From Porphyra umbilicalis (Eukaryota; Rhodophyta; Bangiophyceae; Bangiales; Bangiaceae): a stretch of DNA of 64,000 nt. The stretch is taken from contig KV918901.1 of NCBI GenBank assembly GCA_002049455.2, positions 123,979-187,978 of the forward strand, read 5' to 3'. Within the stretch, counting starts at the first letter, position 1; every line of letters begins with the position of its first letter. Positions 32,313 to 43,235 of the stretch are shown here, piece by piece. Both the position numbers and the translations under genes were made by a program. Under the pieces are notes generated by a model. It did no database searches and was not told the origin of the DNA. It worked only from the letters and a program-made list of their open reading frames with translations.

Positions 32313-33052
32313 GGGGGGGGGGGGGGGGGGGGGAGGGGGGGGGGGTGGGCACCGCTCAGGGGGAGCGCCGACGACGCTGCCGCCGCGGGCAGCGGCGGCG
32401 CGATGGGGCAGCGGCGGGCAGCGGGCGGGGGCGGGGCGGTGTGGGCCGGTCGATGAAGCATCCACGGGGCGCGCGGGGCGCGCCAAACGGCCACCGAGCT
32501 GGCGTTGCAAGAGCCACACGGACAGCCACCGAGCCACCGAGCCGGCGTTGCAAGAGCCACACGGCACGGCGGACCGAACAACAGCGCCATTGACGCCCAC
32601 GCCCGTGTCCGAGCACACGCCACCAGGGCCGTCTGCTCTGCCCTTCAGCCCCCCCCCCCCCCCCGCCCGCATTACAGCACGAGCAGCAGGGGCGCCAGCC
32701 ACCGCCCTCTCCTCCCACCGCGTGTGCGTCACGCCGCACCCACGGGCGGCGGCGGCCGCCCGTGCCGCCGCCGCCGCCGCCGCCCCCACCGCACGCAGCG
32801 CCGCGTCCCGTCCCGCCCACCACCGCCCGTCGCGTAGCGTCATGGGGGCAGCCGCGGCGGTGCCACGCGCCGCCACCACCCGCACCGCCGCGGGTCCGCC
32901 GGTGTGGCCTCGAGGGGGAGGCGGCGGCGCGCGCCACCCCGTGCGGAACCACCCCACCAACAGCGCGGCGGCCACCCGCAGCCGTCTCGGCCCCGCCCTT
33001 TCCCCCGCCACGCGCGGCGGGCGCAGGCGCGACGGCTGCCCCGAGTCGGCGG

Positions 33053-33088
<36 letters not shown>

Positions 33089-34669
33089 ACCAACCACCCG
33101 CCGCTCCGCCGCCGGCGGTCGGCCGCCACGGGGCGGCGGCAGCTCGAGCGGCTCGGCCAGCGTGTGGGCGGTCGCGTGGCGGCGGTCGTTGCCCCCCGCG
33201 CCGCCCCCCGCTGGGGCGCGGCCACCGCGCACCGTCGCAAAGACGCGACGCGGTCCGCCGCCGCCGAGCGCCGTCCGGGGGGCCGCCAACGCCATTGTGT
33301 CGAGGCCTGCAGCCTGCACGTCGGCCTGGTGCCGGCCAGGGGAGGAGGCAGCCGGCGGTTTACAATCGCGGTGAGCACACGGGCAGAGGCGACGGCGGCG
33401 TGTTGGCCACGGGGACGGCGCAGGCAGCCCGACCGCGCACCGCAGGAGTGCCGACCGACACGGGCGGTCGCCACCACAGTCCCCCCACTCCAGCGGCGCG
33501 ACAAACCCCACCGCCACACCCGTCACGGGTGCAAGGTGCAACACCCGCCGCCGCCGTCGTGCCCTCCGTCGGTCCGCCTCGGCAGCCGCGTACGTTTGGC
33601 GGTGGCGCGGGCGGGCGCCCCGGCATAAAGCCAGCGACGCGGCGGGCGTCAGTGTCGGTCGGTCGTGGGGCGACTGCCGCCGCCGCCGCCGCCGCCGCCG
33701 TTGCCGTCGGTGACGGCAGCGGCGGTACGCCACCTGCCGCACGCGAGGGGCACCTCGACAAGGCAGCGGCGCGCACGGGAGCACCTCCTCCCACCCAGCA
33801 TGGACGACAGCGATTGGGTGGGTGGCAGCCGCTGGCGCCGCGCTGGTCTCCACCGCCGCCGCTTCCACGCGGAGACACCCGTCCAACGCACGATCACCGT
33901 AGCGGCATGGGGCGGCACCCACCACCGCCGGTCGCTTCCACAGCGGCGGGTGCCGACAACACGGACGCCCGTCGCGTCCGCATTTCTCCCTCGGCAACAC
34001 CCACCGAGGACGGTTGACGGGCGCCTGACATGAATCGCACCGTCCTGGCCTGCACGCCCCGCGCTGATGCCTCACGGGTCGAAACGGGGCAAGCCACGCC
34101 ACCGGTCCGCCGCTGCAGGCGCACCCCGCGTTTCAACCGGTCGAGCTCACCAACGGCCGCCTGCCACGTTGGAACAGAAGGCCTCAAAGTGCCAATCAAC
34201 TGTGCATGACACAGCCAACCACGAATGGGGGTGATTGTGAGTCAGCCGCTGCCAGCCGTCGATTCCCTGGCCAGAACCCCGACTCGTGAGCTCTGACCGG
34301 TCGCTTAAGAGAAACTAAGCTCCTCCCACCGGGAACGCAGCACTGCGGGGCCCCCCGCCACAGGCACGCCGAGGCGCGACGCCGACGGCAACACGAGCAT
34401 ACAAGAGCACGGCGCCAACCCTGTCGGCGGCGTCTTCTCCCCACCACGCACCTGTGGGTATCGAGTCGTCCCCTCCCGCCCCACTGGCGTCGTCCCCTTC
34501 CCCGCGCTTTTCCCCACCCGTCTGGTACCTCCGCCACTCCCCCGACGGCATCCGCTCCCCGGCCCGAGGTCGGCCGCCACGGCATTGCCTGCGAAGGCAG
34601 GCGCGCCGCCCGCCGTTGCCGCCCATCGTTGCCGGCCCCTACCATCGCCCCTCCCCCCGGTCGTCCGCC
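32313..34669. other. GC-rich spacer with microsatellites
   Basis: No supported gene was found. G runs directly follow the homeobox stop (32313-32345). A direct repeat, CACCGAGCTGGCGTTGCAAG at 32492 and its near copy at 32535, is spaced 43 bp apart. CGG and CCG microsatellites lie around 32760, 33060 and 33680. The promoter and leader of the carrier gene should lie in the last few hundred bases. Confidence 0.45.
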
Positions 34670-36224
34670 ATGGCTGTTCCCCCCACGGGCCCGTCGGGCG
34701 CGGCCACCCCCCGCGCCCCCTCGTTTGTGCACCCGTTTGCGGCGGCGGCGCTCGCCGGGCGCGGCGCCCCCCCCCCCGGCGCCACGCTGCGGGCGGCGGC
34801 GGCCGCCGAGGGCGCCGCCGGCGCGCCGCGCCCCGAAACCAAGTCGTTTCGCGAAATCCTCTCCCTCGCAAGCGGCAAGGCCCTCCGCGGTGGCCTCCCC
34901 GGCGCCGCCGCGATGGGCATCCAAGTGACGACGCTCCTCTGGCTGCGGACGACCATGAACTACCAGTACCGCCACGGGCTGTCGACGGGCGCGGCGCTCC
35001 GCACGCTCTACGCAGAGGGGGGGGTGCGCCGCTTTTACCGCGGCTTTGCGCCGGCGCTCGTGCAGGCGCCCATGTCGCGGTTTGGGGACACGGCGGCCAA
35101 CGCGGGGGTTATCTCGCTGCTGGATAGCTACGAGGCGACGGCGAGCCTGCCGGTCATTGCGAAAACGTCGGCGGCGTCGGCGGCGGCTGCCGGCTTCCGC
35201 ATCTTCCTCATGCCGGTCGGTACGTTGGGTGGGGGCAGGGCGCGATGGCGGTTGGGCTCGGCTTGACCCCGATGGTTTTCCTTTGCTCCACGCGGATGCC
35301 TGGTTGGCGCTACCGCGTCTCTGGGGGTTAATGCTGCTCGCTTTGTACCATTGCGTTGCTGACACGTGAGTCTGCTTCCCCGTTCTTTGTTGGTTGGTGG
35401 TTGGTTGCTTTTGGTGTGCCGCACTTTGCACGGTGGTTCTTTGCTCACTGTTACTGTACCATGGACGCTGTGCAGATGCGGTCAAGACGTCGCTCCAGGT
35501 GAACGGCGCGTCGGGGCTGCGGTTGCTGCTCACAAAGGCCCGCGCAGGCGGGGGCGTGCCGGTGTTTTATCACGGCGCTCTTGGGGCGGCGGCGGCTACC
35601 TACGTCGGGTACGTTTGGCGGTGGTGCTGGACTGTTGTTGTGCTCGCTTCCCGACTGTGGTGGTACTAGTTACCTGCCATTGCATTGTCTTGCTGTGCCG
35701 TCGTCGAACTCCTCTACTTCGATCACTTGCCGATGGTGTTGGTGACGGCGGTCGTCCTATTTCCTGATGTCCATGGTACTGACGATACGTTTCCGCGTGT
35801 GCGCCTACTTGCTTTTTTCCGCGTCTGTTTTACATCGCATGCGTTGCATCCTCGCCCCCTCCTTGAGGTACACAGTCACTTTCCGTGGTTCAGCGTCTAC
35901 AACACCCTCAACGCGGCGCTGCCCGTCCCCGAGGACCTCCCCTCCAAGCTCGGCCGCAACGCGGTCATTGGCTTCTCCGCGTCGGTCGTTTCGGACTGCT
36001 GCTCCAACAGCCTCCGCGTCGTCAAGACGTACCGCCAAACGCACGCGGAAGTTGTCAGCTACCCCTCCGCCGTGCGGCAGGTCGTTGCGCAAGATGGGGT
36101 GGCGGGGCTCTTTGGGCGGGGGCTCCAAACGCGGATCCTGGCCAACGGCTTCCAGGGGCTCCTCTTCACGGTTTTGTGGAAGCTCTTGGAAGAGCAGTTT
36201 AGCAACCGCCTCGACCGCAAGTGA
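34670..36224 (+). CDS. Mitochondrial-carrier-like protein, three exons
   Basis: The exons are 34670-35219, 35476-35608 and 35876-36224, with introns starting GTACGT and ending CAG; splice phases 1 and 2 keep one frame of 343 residues. Splicing rebuilds the carrier signature PVDAVKTSLQV (Px[D/E]xx[K/R]) across the first junction and TYVGHFPWFSVYNTL across the second. Other visible segments are KALRGGLPGAAAMGIQVTTL, YAEGGVRRFYRGFAPALVQA, GFSASVVSDCCSNSLRVVK and GLFGRGLQTRILANGFQGLL. The last two resemble the odd-helix and matrix-loop repeats of the SLC25 family. About 65 Pro/Ala-rich residues precede the first membrane segment. Substrate cannot be inferred. The protein most likely sits in the inner mitochondrial or plastid envelope membrane. 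Confidence 0.8.
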
Positions 36225-36714
36225 GGGGGGGTGGTGACGCGGGTGGGACGGCTGGCTGACGATCGTCGAGACGGACGTCTGTGGTAGCTTGGATGGGGCC
36301 CCGTGGACGCCGTCGCCCATTAAACAGTTGTTTGCGTTTGTCGTGGGCGCCCCGCTGACATGGTCAAAGACTGAGAGGGGCGTCACAGGGGCAGGCACCC
36401 GTTTCGCCGAGGCGGCTTCTCATCCATGCCGGCCCCCCATTGCGTTCTAAAGCGCGTGCCGCAAACGCTCCACAACGCACACGTCGAGGAAAGAGACAAG
36501 TGCAAGCCGACCGCACCGCCCCCAACAGCCACGACAAACCCACCGCGGCCCCGCATCCACGCACTCCCCCCAGCGCACGCGCTTCGGCCACAAAGAAGCT
36601 GCTCTCCCCCCCCCCCACCCCAGCACGCCCACCGCCACGCGAGCGGTGCCCATTTGCAACCGCGGCGCACCCCTCACCCGCCCGCCCCCGTCTCCGCCCC
36701 GCCCCACCCACGGC

Positions 36715-37179
36715 CTAGCGCCGCTTGACCTTGGTGCGCCCCTTGCCCTTCTTCTTGGCCAACCCCGCCTTGCGTGCCGTCGCTCGCTCGGCGAGGTTGG
36801 CCTCCCGCTTGGCCACCCGCGCTTTGGCGTCCCCCTTGGCCGCCGCCTCGCGGGCCGCCCACGCGGCGGCGCGCTTGGCCTTGGCCTTGGCCGCCCGGTC
36901 GAGCGCCTTGCGGATCCGCCGCGGGTCGTCCCGCACCGCCCCGCCGGCGGCGCGCGTCAGCGCCGTCTCGAGCCCAACCGCCGCGCGGCCGTCAGCGTCC
37001 AGCTCCGCCGCCGCCGCCGACGCGGCGGTCGCCGCCGCAAGCAACGCCGCCGACGGTTTGGCCGACAGCCGCGCGCGGCGGCGGGGGGGGGGGGGGCGCC
37101 CCCGCCGTCGGTCAAGCCCGCAAGCCGCCCAAAGTCCACGTCCGCCACGGGCATGGCGGGCGCACCCGCACGCGTCTCC

Positions 37180-37210
<31 letters not shown>

Positions 37211-38269
37211 ACGCGGTTGGGGGCGTCGCCGCATCCGCGTCGGGGGGCGCCGCGGGCGCCGCCACCGCCGCCGCCGCCGGCGCCGCCTTGCGCTTTTTCC
37301 TCGTGCTCCCGCCGGCGGTCCCGCCAACGCCGACGGGCGCGGCGGCCGCCGCGTCGCCGCCCGTGTCCCCCCTCCGTGCCTTTTTGGCAGGCGCACCCGC
37401 CGCCGCCGCCGCGGCGTCACCCCCGCCGCCGTCGGGCGCCACCCCCCCCGCCGCCGTCTCGGGGGCGGCGGCGCCCGCCGCCGCCGCCGCCGGCACCTTG
37501 CGCTTTTTGGCGCCGCCGGCCGCCTTTTTGACGCGGCGGAACTCGCGGCGGCGCACCGCGTCGGGCTCGTCCGCTTTGCGCGCGCCGCGCAAGTCGGCGA
37601 GGCGGGTGTGGAGTTTGGCGCGCGCGGCGGCCGCCGCGTCGGCCGCGCCGGCGGGCCCCGCCGGCGGCGCCGCGGGTGCCGCCGCCGCCTCGGGCGACGC
37701 GGCGGGCGCCGCCGTTGGGGGCGGCGCGGCAGCCTGTGGGGGGGCACCCGCCGCCGCCACCGTCGCCGCCACCACCGTTGCCGACAGAGGGGAAGGGGCG
37801 GCGGGCACCGCATCTGCAGCTGCCGCCGCCGAGGTGCGTGGCGGCGGCGCCGCCGCCCCGGGGGCGGCGGCGCTCACGCCCGCCATCCCCCCGACGCGGC
37901 AACGGCGGCGACGGCGGCCGCGCGCGCAACGGCGGCGGCGGCGGCCGAGCCCGGCGCGCGGCCGCCCGCCCGTCGGCGGCGTGCCGTCGACGGGGCGGGC
38001 GCGGCAGACGACGCGGCGGCGGCAGCGGCGGCGGTGGGGGCGGCCAGAGCAGCAACTGTAGCGGCGGCCGTCGCAGCCGCGGAGCGTGTGGCGGCCTTGG
38101 CGGCCGCGGCGGCCACGGCCGCCGGTGCGCCGACCGGCGCGATCGTGCCCGCCGCCGCCGGCATCGACCCGACGTCGGCGGCAAAGACGGTCGTGGGGAT
38201 GAGCCGCGCCAGGTGGAAAAAATGAGAGGCGTCTGCGGCGAGGACCGCCGCCGACGGGGGGAGCGCCAT
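36715..38269 (-). CDS. SURF6: Nucleolar ribosome-biogenesis protein, SURF6/Rrp14 family
   Basis: The start MALPPSAAVLAADASHFFHL, followed by ARLIPTTVF, matches the N-terminal SURF6/Rrp14 motif (F..Ll.LIP). A middle basic helix, AKLHTRLADLRGARKADEPD, matches the family's core, and VDFGRLAGL follows. The C-terminal part (DDPRRIRKALDRAAKAKAKR, REANLAERATARKAGLAKK, end KGRTKVKRR) is the typical Lys/Arg-rich SURF6 tail. Rrp14 acts in assembly of both ribosomal subunits in the nucleolus. Three frames must be joined, at a G6 run near 37887-37892 and a 14-nt homopolymer (37083-37096). Both are C/G runs, so assembly error is the simplest explanation. The stop is TAG at 36715-36717. Long Ala-rich linkers separate the conserved parts. 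Confidence 0.75.
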
Positions 38270-38969
38270 GGCCAGCAGGGAAGGCAGACGGCAGGAGCGG
38301 GTGACTGGGACCAGAGGAAAATGGGGGCGCGAGTCGGCGATGCGGTAGAGCAAAAAGGAGATGACGGAACAATACAAAAAGGGGAAAGAGAGCAGCGACT
38401 CGAGGAGTGGGTGGATGGGCAATGGCCAAGAAATGCCGTCCTACTGCGTCGCTGACGCCAAAGTTGGCGCCTGGTGTTGCGCGGGGCGGTCGAGGCCGCC
38501 ACAGCCAACAACGCGGGCCGGCTCAAAAGGGTGGCGACGCGGGTCGACGGCGGTGGCGCGGTCGAGGCGGATCCTTGTACAAGTAGCCCCCCCCCCTGTG
38601 TGCCTACCGAAAAGCCGTGCACCGGTGATTGGCCGCGCGCCGACGGCTCTGCGCTGCGACTGCGGGGAGGAAGGCGGTCGCGGCAGGGACGCGGACGGCG
38701 ACCGTGACGGCGGCAGCGGTGACGGCAACAACGGCGTGAGTCTCCTCCTCGACATCAGTGTCTGTTGTAGCGGCTGCAGCGTGCGAGGCGGCTTCCCGAC
38801 GACTGGAGCCGAGGTATTGGCGGCCGCTGCTCAGCTCCCGAGGCCGCGTCTGCGTGCGCTCCTCCCCCGCCCCCCCGCCCTCTTCTCTCGGGTCTCGCCT
38901 GCCACTCCCTCCTTCCTCTCCCCCAACGCCTACCTACCCCCCCCCCCCACCCCCCAATTGCCGCCCACG
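38270..38969. promoter_or_regulatory. Shared divergent promoter region of SURF6 and RPF1
   Basis: About 700 bp separate the two start codons, which point away from each other. Both products are nucleolar ribosome-biogenesis factors, so a bidirectional, co-regulated promoter is likely. I see no TATA box; C/T-rich leaders precede the RPF1 start. Confidence 0.5.
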
Positions 38970-40267
38970 ATGAACCGCCACCGCACGGCCAAGTCGGCCC
39001 CCCTCAACGACCAGTAGGTCAACCGGCTCGCGACGCGGCAGCGCGTCGCCGCGGACCGCGTCGCCCAAAAAGCTGCCAAGTCCGCCGCCCGCCGCCAGCG
39101 CCACGCCCAAGCCGCCGCGCTCGGCGACGCGGCGCCGGCGCCTCAAGTCCCCCACACCCTCGACGCGTGCCGCACGCGCGACGCGGACACGCGGGCGGTC
39201 ACGGCGGGGGAGGTGACGGCGGACGCGGCGGCCGACGAGTTTGCGCCCATCCACCGCGGGGACGTGGTGCCCCACGTCGTCGTCACGACCGGCCTCGGGG
39301 CGGGGAAGAAGGCGAGCCACGGCTATGCCGCGTCGCTCCTCGGCGTCGTGCCCAACAGCGAGTTCCGCGAGCGCCGCAACCCCACCCCCGCCGCCGTCAT
39401 GCGCCACGCGGCGGGCATTGGCGCGACGGACGTGCTGCTCGTGCAGGAGGACCACACGCGGCTGTCGATGCTCACGCACGCGCACCTGCCCGACGGCCCG
39501 TCGGCGGTGTGGCGGCTATCGTCGGTGGTGGAGGCGTCCCGCATCCGCGGCCACGGGGCGGCGCTGCCCGACCGCCCCGAGGTGCTCCTCAACAACTTTT
39601 CGACGGTCCTCGGCCACCGCATCGGGCGGATGCTCGGCGCCCTCTTTGGCGGCGGCGTCGGCGTGGCGGGGCGAGCGCGCCAAGCGGTGACGTGGCACAA
39701 CCAGCAGGATTTTGTCTTTTTCCGCTTCCACCGCTACGTCTTCAAGGCGGAGGGGGAGAAGGTTGCGTTGCAGGAGCTCGGGCCCCGCTTCACGCTGCGG
39801 CTGAACCGGCTGCTGCGGGGGGCGTGGGGCGCCCGCGCCAAGGGCGGCGGCGGGAATCACGTGGCGCCGGCCGTGCAGCCAGGCGTAGCGTCGGCGGCAG
39901 CTGCGGATAGAGACAAGGAGGAGGAGCGCGTCGACGAGGACGAGGACGGGGAGGACGAGGACACGCACGAGGACGAGGGTGGCGACTTGGAAGCAGAGGT
40001 TGGCGAGGGCGACGTGGAGGTTGCGGGCACCGCCGCCGTGGCGCCGCCGCCCGTCAGCGGGTCGGTCGCTGAGAACGGCGGCACGGCGCAGGGGTCGGCC
40101 GCGGCGGCGGACGTTTCGGCCGCGGCGGCGGCGCCTGCATCGGGCGCCGCCGCCAACGCGCCGCCGCACAAGGTGCGGCGGACGCGGGACGCGGGCGTTG
40201 AGTGGGTACGGAGCATCAAGGCGGGAAAGGATCGGCGGAAAAGGATCGGCGGAAGTTCTTCCTTTGA
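38970..40267 (+). CDS. RPF1: Ribosome production factor 1 (Brix domain), with an in-frame TAG and a 14-bp duplication
   Basis: RPF1 is a Brix-domain factor needed for processing of pre-rRNA of the large subunit in the nucleolus. The Brix domain is clear: PHVVVTTGLGAGKKASHGY, LLGVVPNSEFRERRNPT, ATDVLLVQEDHT, HLPDGPSAVWRLSSV, VLLNNFSTVLGHRIGRML, VTWHNQQDFVFFRFHRYVF and LQELGPRFTLRLNRLLRG, in the right order. A linker with a long acidic run follows. The gene starts at ATG 38970 (MNRHRTAKSAPLNDQ), but the next codon is TAG (39015-39017) before the frame resumes as VNRLATRQRVAADR. At the 3' end a perfect 14-bp tandem duplication (40227-40254) shifts the frame. Without it the protein would end DRRKFFL and stop at TGA 40265-40267, which matches the family's conserved RRFFL end. 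Either the locus is damaged or both features are assembly errors. Confidence 0.85.
40227..40254 (+). repeat. Perfect 14-bp tandem duplication at the RPF1 terminus
   Basis: AAGGATCGGCGGAA occurs twice back to back. Because 14 is not a multiple of three, it moves the reading frame past the normal stop and opens it into DNA antisense to the neighbouring synthetase gene. Confidence 0.95.
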
Positions 40268-40517
40268 GGTGGGGCACCGGCGCGGCGCAACCGTGTCGCT
40301 GCACCGCTCTTTGCTTGCCTCTCCACTTGGCCTTTTTTTTTTTTTTTTGATTCTTCATGCACTGGCCATGTCCATCGATGAGGCTGCTGTCATGTATTTG
40401 GTTGCGTGTGCGGGCGCGCCCCGCCCGCCTTTCCACCTGCATCGCAGTCGTCTGACGCCGCCGCGCGCGCCCTACTCCACCGCGCCCGCGCCCGCCCCCC
40501 CCCACGCCGCACCCCCG

Positions 40518-42091
40518 TCAGCGCAGGCGCACGCCCATGGCGGCGACGACGCCCGCCCGCACCCGCGCCTGCACCGCGTCGACCTCTGCGTGCGTCAAAC
40601 TGCGGTCCATACTCCGATACGTGACGCGGTAGCAGAGGCTGGTGGTGCCGTTGCGGGTAAAGGGCTCCCCAACGCGCGTGACCGCCTCGGCCCAGTCGCC
40701 GGCCACGCCGCGGACGACTTCGCAGACAGAGTTTTCCACCTCCCGCCACGGGTCGTCGGCGTCGGCCACCGCCACGGTGGGGTCGGCCGCCGCCGCCGCC
40801 GCCGCCGCCGCCGTCGCCGCCGCCGCCGCCGGGGGGCCCCCCGCGGCGGCGGCCGCGGACGCCGCGGGCGCCGCCGCCGCCCCCGCCGGCAGCCAAAAAG
40901 ACAGGTCCTTGGCGACGGGCGGGTACTTGGAGTAGGGCACAAAGCGGACCGCGTCGGCGGCCGCGTCGCCCGGGGCCCCCGGCGCCCCCCCCCCCCCCCC
41001 CGGGTGTGCCCCCCCCGGAATTGGGCGACGAAGCGCTCGTCGCGGCTCCACAACAGCCGAATGTCGGGGATGCCGTGGAGGACCATTGCGAGCCGATCGA
41101 GGCCGACGCCAAACGCCCACCCGACGACCGGCGCGTCGCGGCGCACCGCCCCCGCGCACGCGGCGGCCACGTCGGCGGCCGGCGGGCCGCCCGTTGGTGG
41201 CACCTCCCCGACCGCCGCGGCCGCCACGGCCGCGTGCAAGCCGGCGCCGTCAAACGCGGGCGTCCACCCCCCCGCCTCGAGCACCGCCGGGTGCAGGAGC
41301 CCCGCGCCGAGGAGCTCGAGCCACGCCCCCCCCCACCACACTTCCAACTCCAACGAGGGGGCGGTGAAGGGAAAGTCCCCAACCACCCACCGCAGGCGGG
41401 CGGTCGGCCCAAAGAGCGCCCGCGCCACCGACAGGAGGACGAGGCGGAGGTGGTCGAGCGCCGCGCCGGCGGTGGTCGTGTCCCCCGGGAAGAGCCGCAC
41501 GCCGTCCATCTGGTGGAACGCCGGGTAGTGCGTCGCGTCGATCGTGTCCCGCCGGTACACGTCGCCGGCGGTCAAAAAGGCGGTCGCCCCGCCCGCCAGC
41601 AGCGGCACCGTGTGGGCGGTCATGTGCGGCCGCAACACCGTCGACGGCGTCACGTAGTAGGTGTCGGACGGCGCCCGCGACGGGTGGTCGGCCGGCACTT
41701 GGAGGGCGTCAAAGCAGGCGGCCGTCGGCACGACCGGGTCGAGGGCCGTGTGGAGGCTCGCCACTGAACCCCCAGGGGGGGTCACATGCGCCGCCGTCCG
41801 CAGGTGGTCCCCGAGGCGGGCGGTGAGGCGCGCGAGCGGGTGGGGGGGGGCCGCAAACAGCCGCCGGGGGGTGAGCGCCCAGATGGAGGGTGGGATGTTG
41901 GAGGTGGGGTGGGGGGGGGTGCACCGGGACGGTGCCAGGGGGTGGGGGGGGGCATCAACCGCGGGGGGGGTGGGGGAGGAGGCGGCAGTCGTCGCCGTCG
42001 CGACGGCCGCAGTCGGCCGACGGCCGCCAGCGTCGAGGCGAGCGGCCGCCCGGCAGAGGCGCACGAGGCGCCCGCCGAGGGTGGGCGCCAT
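40518..42091 (-). CDS. Organellar phenylalanyl-tRNA synthetase, frameshifted at a 17-nt homopolymer
   Basis: This is the monomeric, FARS2-type enzyme that charges tRNA-Phe in mitochondria and/or plastids. The start MAPTLGGRLVRLCRAAARL begins an Arg/Ala-rich targeting peptide of about 60 residues. Class II motif 2 is GDVYRRDTIDATHYPAFHQM. Motif 3 is FGVGLDRLAMVLHGIPDIRL, followed by LWSRDERF. The C-terminal anticodon-binding (FDX-ACB) domain starts KYPPVAKDLSFWLP and ends QARVRAGVVAAMGVRLR at TGA 40518. The catalytic part and the FDX-ACB domain are in different frames, and the change occurs in a run of 17 identical bases (40985-41001). An Ala-rich insertion (about 40790-40880) sits inside the FDX-ACB domain. 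The gene is tail to tail with RPF1, 250 bp apart. The total of about 524 residues is somewhat longer than usual because of low-complexity inserts. Confidence 0.9.
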
Positions 42092-43235
42092 GGATCCGCG
42101 CCGAGGACCAGAGAGGGTTGCAACAATGAGAAAAGACAGACAGTCGAGGACGTCCTTGGGGACGACGGGGAGGAGGGGGCGGCGGGGGGCTGCCGCCCGC
42201 CGTGGGCCGGCCGACGGGCGGCGGCGCGCGACCGCCGAGGCCGCCCCCGGATCACGCCAGCCCGCGGGCGCGGCGGATCAAGTGCGGACGACCGAGCAAC
42301 GGCAGAGCAGCCGCGGCCGCGACCACAGCGAGGACTAAACCACGTTACTCCAATTCGCGCATTCCGGGAGACATCGCATGCGGATTAGGCCCTGTCTAAA
42401 CGACGCACGCATGTGAACGTGATTGACGTCGAAAAGGGACATGAGTCAGCAAACACATCGTGATTGGGAAGCGGTGGTCTTGACCAAGACACACACATGT
42501 GCTTGGCAGGGCTTCCAATCTCATTTATCATCGACCACACAGTTTACAGAAAGAGATTTGTTCGTTGACACGTCACTGGTTCTCAGCCACGTTTACGCGA
42601 AACGAGGAACATATGGGTGGTACTTTTGATCTCGGCTGAGTGCTAGGTTTTTCGTGGAACGACTGTACTGCCCTAGTTCAGTCTGGAGCGTACATTGGAA
42701 ATAGTCGCGCCGCAGCTGCTGCGGCGCGTATATTCATATCCTAGAAAACGAAGTAAAGTAGATCGGCTCACCTCCAAAACTGGGAGCGCCGCGTATATAC
42801 GCTCAAAAAAATACGCGCAACTACGCTCCCGGAAAAGTCGCTTGACAACCCCTGCACACAGTGCAGTTCTGCGAACCGTCGGTGGGCGTGTTCGAATCTG
42901 GCAGTTCTCAGTTTTAAGGAATCGGGGACAAAACGCTGTGTACGTGGCACATCTTCGCGACGATCTGTTCGCTGAATATTCAAAGATATACAAATCCGAA
43001 GTATGATTCACCACGTCGACCGCAGCCCTGCTCGCATCTCGTGTCTGGCTTTGTGGGTGGCAGCTGGCGCTCGGTCGTGTGTGCTGTGGTCGCTCTCCCC
43101 CCGTGTTGCTTGCCCTTCCCCCCGTGTCGCAGTGTGTGCGTTCCTTGTTGGCGGCGGACGACGGACGATCCGCCGCCGCTGCTGCCGTGGTGAAGCTGCC
43201 GAGGAGGGTGATTGCGGCTTCTACTCTTGTCCCCG
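42092..43235. other. Intergenic stretch; palindrome CGCGCCGCAG-CTG-CTGCGGCGCG at 42706-42728
   Basis: The base composition changes to near-balanced between about 42340 and 43000. Overlapping frames of 103 codons (plus, 42695-43006) and 113 codons (minus, 43014-42673) exist, but neither has recognisable features. The 23-bp palindrome marks the left edge of both. Confidence 0.45.

Noticed and set aside
32305..34017. A 570-codon plus-strand frame after the homeobox gene
   Set aside because: It is composed of Arg, Ala, Gly and Pro without any recognisable segment, and overlaps equally long frames on the other strand, as expected from GC content alone.
39213..41528. A 771-codon plus-strand frame extending RPF1 across the synthetase gene
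   Set aside because: Everything after about 40240 is antisense to conserved synthetase sequence. The extension exists only because the 14-bp duplication hides the normal RPF1 stop.
42885..42905. GTGTTCGAATCTGGC, resembling a tRNA T-loop
   Set aside because: The flanks cannot form a cloverleaf with paired acceptor ends.
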